This document shows, in pieces, positions 42,180 through 52,573 of a stretch of 64,000 nt of DNA. Numbering within the stretch: the stretch's first letter is position 1; every line of letters begins with the position of its first letter. The notes below the pieces were generated by a model, which saw only the letters and a list, made by a program, of their open reading frames with translations, ran no database searches and was not told the DNA's origin. The stretch is taken from contig QXEO01001137.1 in NCBI GenBank assembly GCA_007115705.1, positions 310,001-374,000 of the forward strand, in the 5' to 3' direction. This DNA is from Dactylis glomerata (lineage: Eukaryota; Streptophyta; Magnoliopsida; Poales; Poaceae). A program made the translations under genes and the position numbers.

Positions 42180-43850
42180 TTAGATCACATAATTTTTCTT
42201 TTGGAGGAGATGGACTCGCTTTTCATTTGCCAAGAACACTCTAGTTTTCACTCTTATCGTTCAACGAGTGTTCTCTTTTTCTGCTACTGCGTTTAGCTTG
42301 CATTTTTTGCCTTGATTTTTGTTCAGATCTTGTTTTATCTTTGCATCAAGGTGTATTTGGACCTCTGTTATATGTTGGTTTCCCTCAAAAGTGTTTCCTC
42401 AAAAAGTTTGAATGGTGTTGGAAAAGAGAAAAAGCTTTATGCAAAAAAGTGGTACAAAAAGGAGCTTGTGTAGACTGCAGCCTAGGCTTTTGCATGTCGT
42501 GCTTGATGTCTTTTTGATAGTATGCTTAGTGGTTTTGCTGTAGCATGACTTGTCTCAAATAACTGAGATTGCTTAATGAGCCTTTGAAAAATCATGCGTT
42601 GTTTATATTATTTGGAAGCATTTATTTGGTTTTCTCCTTTGATGCTTTATTTGGGTTGACTTGGCACATGCTTACACCATGTTGACTACAAAAATAAGTC
42701 GCCTATAGCCTCTATGATCATTTAGTTTTTGACTTTTGATGCCATCTTATGCTTCTTTTAATGTTGCTTTGTCGCTTTGCATGATTATGGCCGTTATTGC
42801 TCTCTTAGTTGGTCGCTCCCAGTCTTTTGCTAGCCCTCGCCTTGTACTGAGTATGAGCTCTACTCGTGCATCCAACTCCTAAAAACCAAGTTTGCCATTG
42901 TGTCCACTATAAATTCCTATGCATGGTATTTGCAAGCCATTCCAAGTAAATTTTCATGTGCTACCTTTCAAAAAAAACTTTCAAAATACTTCTTATTTTG
43001 TGACACTATTTTTAGCTCATGGGGACGTAGTGGTCGGATTTGCTGTCTTCCATATTGCTTATTCCAAAAAGAAAAAAAAAGAGAAAAAAGAAAATAAAAA
43101 AAGAAAAAAAAGGCACTCCTCCATGGTATGTGAATGTTGGTGGGCACCCGATGGAATCGGTTAGCCATGGTTTATAAAAGAGCACAAAAGTGCCAATCTC
43201 TCTCTCAAAAACTTGCTTCATTTTTGTATGGAAGATAGTAAGAACCCCATTGCCAGTCGTTGACAAAGACAACCACCTCTCAAAACCAATTTTTATCTCT
43301 CTGTTTTACAAATGAAAAGCTCTAGCACATGTTTAATCACTGCTTCCCTCTGCGAAGGGCCTTTCTTTTACTTTTATGTTGAGTCACCACCTTCTACCTT
43401 TATGCACCATTAAGAGAGCATAGTTGTCATTCTGAGTATAATGTGCATTGTCCCAAAGTTTATCATTGATTGATTCATGACTATGGTGTCACTTGTTCCT
43501 AAATTATTTGTATCTAGTCGCCCTCTTAAACTTGAAGGTGTCCTATGCATTTATGTTTTGCTATTCCATGAGGGACAAGCTGAAAACCATTTGTATGTTT
43601 TTCCTTATGATTTGAACACACGTTTGACTTTCATTGTTTTATTTTCATGATCTTTTGTTTGTGTTCATTTTCATGTTATAACATGGTTGCTAAGTTTCTA
43701 TTATCAAGATTATGTCTTTCATGCCCATGTTTTAAGTTCTTTGATCTCAGCACTCAATGCTTTACCTATATGATCAAGATTCTGTAGGTGCATGTCACCT
43801 CAAAAATTATTTCTTTTGTTATCACTTACCTACTCGAGGACGAGCAGGAG
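42180..43850 (+). mobile_element. Shared 3' non-coding block, plus-strand element
   Basis: It matches the reverse complement of 25253-27300 and, in part, 7500-8200. An A-rich simple stretch lies at about 43069-43111. No gene is seen. Confidence 0.65.
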
Positions 43851-43851
43851 T

Positions 43852-43866
43852 TAAGCTTGGGGATGC
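43852..43866 (+). other. Polypurine tract
   Basis: TAAGCTTGGGGATGC immediately precedes the 3' LTR start TGATACG at 43867. Confidence 0.8.
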
Positions 43867-45407
43867 TGATACGTCTCCAACGTATCTATAATTTTTGATG
43901 CTCCATGCTTGTTTTTACACCATTTGCCTTGTGTTTCGTTACACTTCGTGGCGCTTTTATGCATTTTCCGGAACTAACCTATTAACAAGTCGCCACAGTG
44001 CCAGTTCCCTGTTTTCTGCTGTTTTTGTGTTTCAGAAAAGCTACACAGGAAATATTCTCGGAATTGGACGAAACAAGTTCCAGAAGTCTTATTTTTCCCG
44101 GAAGCTTCCCGAAGACCGAAAGAGAGCCGAAGGGGGGCCAGAGGCCGCCCTCACACATAGGTGGCGCGGCCCAGGCCCTGGCCGCGCCACCCTGGTGTGA
44201 GGAGCCCCTGGCTGCCCCCTGATGACGCCCCTTCACCTATAAGAAGCCTCGGGATGGAAAACCCTAGGGGTGTCGGCGAAATTTCCAGAACAGTTCCGCA
44301 GCGTCGCCGCCGTCGAAGACAAATTTCGGGGGACAGAAGTCTCTATTCCGGCACCCTGCCGGGATGGGGAAGTGCCCCCAGAGCCATCTCCATCGGTCTC
44401 CATCGCCGTCTCCACCATCTCCATCGACCTCACTGCCATCTCCATCAACCTTGCTGTCTCCTATGATGAGGAGGGAGTAGTTATCCCCCGGGGCTGAGGG
44501 CTCTACCGGTAGCTATGTGGTTCACCTCTCTCTCCCATGATGTGATCTTTATGTGATCGTGAGCTTTGTATCATGTTGAATAAGTAGATGTTACTCTTCT
44601 TCATTATGTGTACTCTAGTGTGTTATTAAAGTAATCTATTCCTCCTGCCATGGTGTAACGGTGACAGTGCGTGCATCATGGTGGTACTTGGTCTAGGCTA
44701 TGATTGTGATCTCTTATGGATTATGAGAATAATTATCACTATGATAGTATTGAAGTGATATATTCCTCCTTTCATGGTGTAATGTTGACAGTGTGTGCAC
44801 CGTGTTAGTACTTGGTCTAAGTTGCAATAATATCTATCTTGAGTTGTGATTTGATTTGGATATCTCTATGAGTGGTGTTTGTCAAGTACTTGATGAACTT
44901 TGAGGAGTGCTTCGTAGCCCTACGTAATGATTAGTGTTATTCAATAGGAGAGTAATTCAGAGTACCACAGTGAAGAGAAGTTATTTATTTGTTCAATTAT
45001 GTTATATTTGTTGGGAGTGTGTCCACTAGTGAAAGTATGATCCCTAGGCCTCGTTTCCAAGCATTGCACACCATTTACTTGCTGTTTTGTTACTTGTTTG
45101 CTCGCAGCGATATTTATTTCAGATCACATTTGCTACTTATAATCATCACTACTGCTTGTATTTCACTATCTCTTCGCCGAACTAGTGCACCTATACATCT
45201 GACAAGTGTATTGGGTGTGTTGGGGACACAAGAGACTTTCTGTATCGTAATTGCAGGGTTGTTTGAGAGAGATAGCTTTGACCTCTTCCTCCCTGAGTTC
45301 GATAAACCTTGGGTGATCCACTTAAGGGAAACTTGCTGCTGTTCTACAAACCTCTGCACTTGGAGGCCCAACACTGTCTACAAGAACAGATGCGTGCGTA
45401 GACATTA
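43867..45407 (+). repeat. 3' LTR of the plus-strand element (1.54 kb)
   Basis: It starts TGATACGTCTCCAACGTATC and ends GTAGACATTA, where the 5' copy ends CATCA. The promoter has a 12-base perfect inverted repeat (44160-44171 with 44180-44191) followed by TATA-like CCTATAAGAAG (about 44236). GCGAC at 45408-45412 is the likely right target duplication. Confidence 0.88.
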
Positions 45408-45524
45408 GCGACTGTGGTGGTTGCCTTCCCTAGGGTGTCTATGACACGAAATCAGTGGGGCGGTTGCCAAAGCATCGGGCATAACCGCTCCCACTACACG
45501 AGCCTCTTCCCCTGCCTCACTCTT

Positions 45525-45534
45525 CTTTAAATGC
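45525..45534 (+). promoter_or_regulatory. TATA-like box upstream of the antisense B3-like ORF
   Basis: CTTTAAATGC lies about 75 bases upstream of the ATG at 45607, after a CT-rich stretch. This is a weak but well-placed candidate core promoter. Confidence 0.35.
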
Positions 45535-45606
45535 TGGGGTCGCTCGGGGTCGAAGGCGCATTCTATCTCCTCCTTCTCCTCCGCCCTGCTAGAGCATAGT
45601 CTCACC

Positions 45607-46239
45607 ATGCCCGCCATCGGAGGCCCTGGCGCCGGTGGTGCGGGAGGTGAGGGCATGTCGGAGAAGCGCAAGCCCGGTCGCCCGAAGGGCAGTGGGAAGA
45701 AAGCGGCGGCGGCGACAACGGCCATTCCCTTGTCAGCTCCCCACCGCGGATGGTCGCCGGGCAGCAAGAACAAGAATACCCTAACCGCCCTTGCGGCCGC
45801 TGCCTCTGGGTCCATCGGGCCAAACGCGACAGCTTCTTCGCTGGCCGGCCCATCACGGCTTCAGCCGAGGCTGCCGGTGCTCCAGCCGCCGGCCTATGCT
45901 TTGGCCGAGGGGTGGTCTACCTTCATTGTAACGGTGCTCGCCGGGGCTGAGGTCCTTCTCCGCCTACCCTCCCAGTTCGTGGAGGCGATGGAGGGCCAGG
46001 AGATGGCGTACACCATTCTGCAGGAGTGCAGCATTGGCTAGCCCCAGTACCTTGTCGAAGTTTACTATGACGGCGAAGGGAAGTGCTACTTCCGCAACGG
46101 GTGGCCGAAGTTCTTCACCGACTAAGGCATGCCTGCGGGCTGGTTCCTTCTCTTCACCCGTCGCAATGGGATGCGGGACATCTTCGTCCGTATCTTCGAC
46201 GGCACCCTCTGCGCTCGCTCCTTCACCGCCTGGGCATGA
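45607..46239 (+). pseudogene. AT-hook and B3-like protein, antisense ORF of a Tat-type element
   Basis: The frame starts MPAIGGPGAGGAGGEG and spans 210 codons to a TGA at 46237. It has two internal stops: TAG at 46039 and a TAA near 46122. An AT-hook-like KRKPGRPKGSGKK lies at about residues 20-32, followed by an alanine-rich linker. From about residue 125 the text resembles a B3 DNA-binding domain: QYLVEVYYDGEGKCYFRNGW, KFFTDYGMPAGWFLLFTRR and FVRIFDGTLCARSF. B3 domains bind DNA in plant transcription factors such as the REM and ARF groups. It lies between integrase and the 3' LTR on the strand opposite to pol, the position of antisense ORFs known in Tat elements. The B3 call is by pattern and memory. 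Confidence 0.6.
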
Positions 46240-47676
46240 CGGCAAGCGTCCCGCCGCCCTTTCATCCATGCGGATCTTGTCGACCTCGAGCGCGGACTTC
46301 TTCGGGACAAAGTTCATGCGGTGTTTGCGCCATGCCGAGGAAGGTGAGCATCTCCACGACGAGAAACGCTAGTGTCTTAGGGTAGTGATTTGGGAAACTT
46401 TTTTTCCTCCAACTATATCTATCAAGCTTCTGCTTGGTGAACCTTACTTTCATGCAGGCTTTATCTGCTGTGTCTTTGATGAGTACTGCTTTGCTTGAAC
46501 GACGCTCGCTCCATAGCTAGGACTCTTGCGCTCGAGCCATCACTGGACTTTGAGGCGAGCTTCACGCATGTCTGTAGGCATAGGCTAGGATATCCAACGA
46601 CCCTTCAAGACATTTCCTGGGCGAAGAGCTTCCTGGTAGACTTCTCTGGCTCTGGCGCTAAGAGCTGGAACTCTACTGGCCGGCTTCGGAAGGTGCGGGC
46701 GAACGCTGAGCTCAACGCCGGCTCAAGAGAGTAGGAGCAGACGCGATGCTCTGTGTCGGCTCGCGTGAGACCGAAGCCGACGCGTCTTTCCTTCATGAGC
46801 CTTTGCAAAAGCCTTGCCGAACTCTCTTCGCAAATGCTTTTGTAGATTTTGATTTCGAGCTTCTGTTGCTAGTCATGACGCGGCGCCCGCTGAACGGACA
46901 GCCGGTAGAGGGTTGGAGCCGGCCCGTTTAGGGACCAATTCCCTTTCCCCCTAGCCCCCGAGTTTTGGGGCAGCTGTAATTGCAGCTGGCTTGAAACTGA
47001 CTCACTCGCATGTGATGCCTATGTCGTACGAGGTAGCTCTAGCTTCGATCCTCTTTGACATGGCTACCCAGCCTAGGCACTAAAGTCTTTGATAATCGAC
47101 CGCTTGCTGGCCTGCTCTAGCCCGGTTCCCTCAACCTTTTCCTTAATCTCCCCACCCTTTGGCCCTTCTACCCCCAACCGGCAGCCTGGTGCCGGTTGGT
47201 CTCCCTTGGGCCAGCAGCCGAATGCCGGCCTAGGGTGGGAGCGTACCGCGGGGTGAGAAGTAGTACTTCGGTTTATCGGGCACCCGGCTTGAGCTAGCAG
47301 GCATGCAGTCAATGATCATTTCCTTCAATGCTTAGTTGAGTGATGCGTTTAACATTTGCAACTATTCCCTATGGTTTTCCTATGTATGCGGCCTGCCGGC
47401 TCCCTCCCAGCCAGCTACGCTGAGCCGGGGTACGGAGGTTGGGCTCAGGACCTGTTCCATACATGGTACTCATCCGGCTAATGGGGATTCGATTGTTTTA
47501 GGGCAGCCGGTGGTAGCTTGGTGCTCGGAGCCGACTGCCGGTCAAGTGAATAACGCAGGAAGAAAAAAATACACGAAGTGTTTCTCGTGGAGCCGGCTGT
47601 AACTAGCCACTTCGTCATCCTTTATTCATTGACAAGTATTCGAGGTACAAGCTTTGGCCTTAACAGAAGAAAGGTC
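46240..47676 (-). mobile_element. 3' non-coding region of the Tat-type element
   Basis: No gene is supported. The text is GC-rich with repeated CCGGCTG words, the same style as the rest of this element. Short frames here have no recognisable domains. Confidence 0.5.
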
Positions 47677-48721
47677 TTAAGAGATTGACATTCTAGGGAC
47701 GCTCTGTCTCCTTGTCAGAATTATCTGCCTTGTTCTTCCTGGGCTCCTGCGTGTCGATGAGGTAATACGCCCCATTGCCTTGCACCCGGCTGACAACAAA
47801 CGGTCCCTCCCAAGGAGAGGACAGCTTGTGCATGCCTTTGGTGTTTTGGACCAGTCGGAGCACGAGATCTCCTTTGCGGAACGCGAGAGGATAGATCTTC
47901 CGGCTATGGTATCATCGCAGCAGCTGCTGGTAGAGCGCTGATCTGGCCAAGGCCTGCTCTCGTGCCTCCTCGAGGAGGTCGGCGCCATCATCGCAAGCTT
48001 CTTTCGCTTGCTCTTGCATGTACTGGACCACTCTGGGCGCATTGAATTCAATGTCGATGGGTAACACAGCCTCTGCCCCATAGACCAGGAAGAAAGGAGT
48101 GAAGCCGACAAAGCGGTTAGGAGTAATGCGCAGGCTCCAGAGCACTGAGGGTAGCTCTTTGACCCAGTAGTCGGCTGAGCGCTCAAGGGGCTCGACCAGT
48201 CTTGGCTTGATGCCGGCTAGGATCATGCCATTTGCTTTCTCCACTTGCCCATTGGACTGAGGATGTGCCACTGACGCCAGGTCCAGCCAGATGCCTTTCT
48301 GGCCACAGAACTCTGCGAAGACTCCCTTTGCGAAGTTTGTCCCATTGTGAGTGATGATACTGTGTGGGACTCCATATCTCACGATGATCTTGTTGAAGAA
48401 CTTGATGGTTGATGAGCCATCGAGTTTTTTGATTGGCTTGGCTTCGATCCACTTGGTGAACCTGTCCACTACTACCAGGAGATGCGTCAAGCCCCCGAGC
48501 GTTGTCTTGAACGATCCCACCATGTCGAGGCCCCAGACAGCAAATGGCCAAGTAAGTGGGATGGTCTTGAGGGCCGCCGCTGGGGTATGCCAGTGCTTGG
48601 AGAAGCGCTGGCTGCCGTTGCAGTGCTTCACCAGTTGATCTGCATCTCGTAGGGCCATCGGCCAGTAGAAGCCATGGCGGAAAGCTTTGGCCACCAAGGC
48701 TCTGGAAGACACGTGGTGTCC
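47677..48721 (-). pseudogene. Integrase of the Tat-type element
   Basis: The zinc-finger region (GHHVSSRALVAKAFRHGFYW, then KHCNGSQRF) has Ser where the second Cys is expected. The core has GLDMVGSF (first Asp, about 48525), then SIITHNGTNFAKG, where the second catalytic Asp is replaced by His (about 48345), and GQVEKANGMI with the Glu (about 48240). The frame shifts near 47930, after which FRKGDLVLRLVQNTKG and a WEGPFVV segment form the C-terminal domain ending near 47694. Integrase would join cDNA to the chromosome; the altered acidic residue and frameshift make this copy inactive. Confidence 0.82.
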
Positions 48722-50917
48722 TCACTCCCCTTGATGTATCTCTTTCAGCAACTCTTGTCCCTCTTCCAGCTCGACGCATTTTTGGAAGATTCCCGACACG
48801 CTGCGCTTGTACAGCTCGCTGTTGATGATGGTGTACACCCGCGTGCGGCGTTGGAGTCGCCTGGCTTCTGTTTTGTCTTGCGGCAAGTCCCCAGTGATGA
48901 GGTAGTTGGAGAATGGCTCCGCCCAGGATGGTATCTCCCGGATAAAGAAGACACTGGAGACCAGAGGGTCAGCAGCCCCCGGATCCGTCGACATGCCGGC
49001 TTCGTCTGGTTGGCCGGCTGCTGGGGTCGACTTGGTGATGGCAGCCCCTGAGTCCTTCGCCGAGCTGGCCACGCTGGGCTGGCCGGCTGCTCCTTTCAGC
49101 TCCGAGACGGCAGCTCCCGAGTCCGGCAATGGTGTCGGAGCTAGAACTTGGTCTTCCGGCACGTAGATGGAGCTGGACTCCGGTGATGGCTTGATGGAGG
49201 GCTTGCAGATTATCTCCAATGACACTCCAGCTAGAATCTCCTGCTTGGTGGAGCCGATCTTCGACAGCTGATCCGCCTCGTTGTTGTTCGCTCTAGGGAT
49301 GTGATGGAACTCACAGCCTTCGAAGAAACCGTAGAGCTGCTGGACGTTGAAGCGATAGGAGGCCATGTTGGCGTCCTTTGTGTCCCATTCCCCTGAAACT
49401 TGGTGCACCACAAGGTCGGAGTCCCTGAAGTAGAGGATCCTCCGGATGCCAATCTCCTTGGCCAGCTTGAGCCCATGCACCAGGGCCTCGTATTCGGCGA
49501 CGTTGTTTGATGCACGGAAGTGGATCTGCAGCACGTACATCAACTTGTCTCCCTTGGGAGAGGTGAAGACAACACCGGCTCCCAAGCCCCCGCACATCTT
49601 GGAGCCATCAAAGTTCATTTGCCAGTATGTGGAGTTCGGAGCCGGCGGCAGATACTGGTTCTCTCCCCAGTTAGCAAAGAAATCTGCCAGGATCTGGGAC
49701 TTGATCGTCGTCCTAGGCTTGTACTGAATGGTGTGAGCAGCTAGCTCGATCGCCCATTTAGCCACCCTGCTAGTAGCATCTTTGCATCTGATGATCTCCG
49801 AGAACGGGGTGGTGCTTACCACCATGATAGGATGCTCCTCGAAGTTGTGCTTCAGCTTCCTGGCCACCATGTACATGCCGTACGTGACCTTCTGGTAATG
49901 CGGGTAGTTCTGCTTGGAGAGGGTGAACACTTCACTCAGATAGTACACCGGGCGCTGAACCAGCAACTTCTTGCCTTCTTCGGTACGGTCCACCACGATC
50001 ACGATGCTGACGACTCGCGGAGTGGCTGTGATATAGAGCAGCATTGGTTCTCGCGAAGCCGGCGCTGCCAGGACTGGCGCTGTGGACAGAGCTCGCTTGG
50101 GGTCGTTGAAGGCATCGTCAGCGCACTGGGACCAAACGAAATGGTCCGTCTTCTTCATCAGCTAATACAGCGGCATCGCCTTCTCTCCGAGCCAGCTAAC
50201 AAATCGACTGAGCGAGGCCAAGCAGCTGGCAAACTTCTGCATATCTCTGAGCTTGGTGGGCAACTCTAGGGCCTCGATGGCTTTTATCTTCGACGGGTTG
50301 GCCTCGATCCCTCGCTGGGAGACGATATAACCTAGGAGCTGTTCAGCTGGCACGCCGAAGGTGCACTTCTTAGGGTTGAGCTTCATGCGATAGCATCGCA
50401 AGTTGGTGAAGGTCTCCTTGAAGTCGTCGAGAAGTGTGCCGCTCTTCTTGGTCTTCACCACCACATTGTCCACGTAGGTGTGCACGTTTCGCCCTATCTA
50501 CCCTTGAAGACATCGCTGCATCATTCGCTGGTAAGTTGCTCCAGCGTTCTTCAGGCCGAAGGGCATGGTGACGTAGCAGTAGGCTCCGTACGGGGTGATG
50601 AAGGATGTCTTGATCTGATCCGGCTGGTACAGTGAGATCTGGTGGTAGCCCGAACAGGCGTCCAGGAAAGACAGCAGGTCGCAACCAGCTGCGGAGTCGA
50701 TCACCTGGTCAATGCACGGTAGCGTGAAGGGGTCCTTGGGGCAGGCCTTGTTGAGGCATGTGTAGTCAATGCACATGTGCCAAGTATTGTTCTTCTTCAG
50801 GACCAAGATTGGGTTCGCCAACCAGTCAGGGTAGAACACTTCCATGATGAAGCCAGCTGCAAGGAGCCGTGCGATCTCTTCACCAATGGCCTTTTTCTTC
50901 CCTTCTGCAAAGTGCCG
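48722..50917 (-). pseudogene. RT and two RNase H domains of the Tat-type element
   Basis: The RT follows the insertion at 50918: EVFYPDWLANPILVLKKNN, then MCIDYTCLNKACPKDPF and SFLDACSGYHQI. The catalytic box reads YVDN (about 50470) where YVDD is expected, preceded by a stop near 50500. RNase H follows with VYYLSEVFTLSKQNYPHYQK. A second, archaeal-type RNase H is present: WQMNFDGSKMCGGLGAGVVF, then ASNNVAEYEALVHGLKLAKE and RDSDLVVHQVSGEW. This duplication defines the Tat lineage. The long open frame 50158-48722 ends with a Pro/Ala-rich linker and the start of the integrase region. Stops at about 50162 and 48722 break the polyprotein. Confidence 0.85.
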
Positions 50918-52573
50918 TGCTGACGTGTAGCAGACGGTCCTTGTGCGTGGTGAATAACCAGCCCGTTGGGAACCCCAAGAGGAAGGTGTGATGAGTATAG
51001 CAGCTAGTTTTCCCTCAGTTAAGAAACCAAGGTTTATCGTTCTTGGAGAGGAGAGACAAACGACGGAAGGTGATGCTTGCTAGCTTGCGACAGCTCTGGA
51101 CAATTTATATATGGTGCCTCGTCCAAGCTTTGCTTGCTGGCTACAACGCGGAACCTGCACACAACACAACCAAGTACTTCGTTCCCAACTTGCGATGAGG
51201 TTGTCAATCTCACCGGTTTGCTTGAAACAAAGGTTATGAGCGTATCGAGTGGAAAACAATAGAGTATGCGAGCAAAGTAAACAGTGCAAGTAAAGTAAAC
51301 AGGTGATAGCAATATGATGGAAATAGGACCGGGATCCACAGTTCACTAGTGGTGTCTCTCCATAAGATAAATAACACATGCTGGGTAAACAAATTACAGT
51401 TGGGCAATTGATAGAATAAAGATAAACGTGATATGTCAAGAAGATCACTATGAGATTTACTCTGGGCATTACAACAAAATACATAGACCGCCATCCAACT
51501 GCATCTATGACTAATAATCCACTTGTGGCGAATCAATCCGAGAACTCCACAAGTATTAAGTTGCGAACAACAGATAATTGCATTAAGCAAAGTGTGTAAT
51601 GTAAACAAAGCATATGCCCTTGAGCATATGAATGTTGTTTTCTCCCTAGTAGCAACAGCACATCTACAACCTTAGAGGTTTCTGTCACTCCCCCAGGTTA
51701 AATAGAGGCATGAACCCACTATCGAGCATAAATACCCCCTCTTGGAGTCACTAGCAACTACTCGGCCAAGATAGCTACTAACAACGGAGAGCATGCAAGA
51801 TCATAAACAACATAGAGATAACAAAAGATAATATTCAGTACAGCAACTCAATCATAAACACCAATATTCATCGGATCCCAACAAACCAAACATGTAGAAT
51901 TACATAACGATGATCTCAATCATGTAGGGCAGCTCATGAGATCTAAACATGAAGCACATAGTGGAGGAGGCAACCATCTAGCTACTGCTATGGACCCATA
52001 GTCCAAGGTAGACTACTCACTCATCGCTCCGGAGGCAAGCATGGCAATGAAGAAGACCTCCGGTGGCGATTCCCCTCTCCGGCAGGGTGCCGGGAAGAGC
52101 TTCTGGACCCTCCCGATCTTCGGGTCGACGGCAGCGGCGGATCGCGATGTGTTTTGGAAAAGTGATCGGGTACTTAGGTTTTTTCCATCGGGGGGTCTTT
52201 ATAGGTGAAGGGGCGATGTCAGAGGAGGGGCCAGGCCCCCTCACCCTATGGCGGCGCGGCCAGGCCCCTGGCCGCGCCAGCCTGGCATGTGGGGCCCTGG
52301 TGTTCCCCCTCCTACTCTTCTTCGGATCTCTGGAAGCTTCCGAGTAAAATAAGACTTTAGGAACTTGTTTCGTCCAATTCCGAGAATATTTCATGTGTAT
52401 CACTCTGAAACACAAAAACAGCAGAAAACAGGGAACTGGCACTGTGGCAACTCGTTAATAGGTTAGTTCCGGAAAATGCATAAAAGTGCCACTAAGTATA
52501 ACGAAACAATAGGCAAATGGTGTAAAAACAAGCAAGGAGCATCAAAAATTGTAGATACGTTGGAGACGTATCA
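50918..52573 (-). repeat. 3' LTR
   Basis: The minus strand starts TGATACGTCTCCAACGTATC at 52573 and ends CTACACGTCAGCA at 50918. A perfect 12-base inverted repeat GGCGCGGCCAGG with CCTGGCCGCGCC (52253-52278) lies upstream of CTATAAAG (about 52203-52196). Confidence 0.9.

Larger units (their letters stand above)
40122..45407 (+). mobile_element. Non-autonomous Athila-type element, plus strand, 5' LTR mostly deleted
   Basis: It has a 5' LTR tail (40122-40313), PBS (40324-40341), one ORF, a shared 3' block, a polypurine tract and a full 3' LTR (43867-45407). It carries no pol genes. It lies in the Tat-type element; a deletion at 40121/40122 removed the LTR start, the left target duplication and part of the host LTR. 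Confidence 0.85.

Noticed and set aside
43069..43111. A-rich run as a possible poly(A) tail of a processed transcript
   Set aside because: It lies in the shared 3' block of the element and is interrupted by G; no retrogene precedes it.
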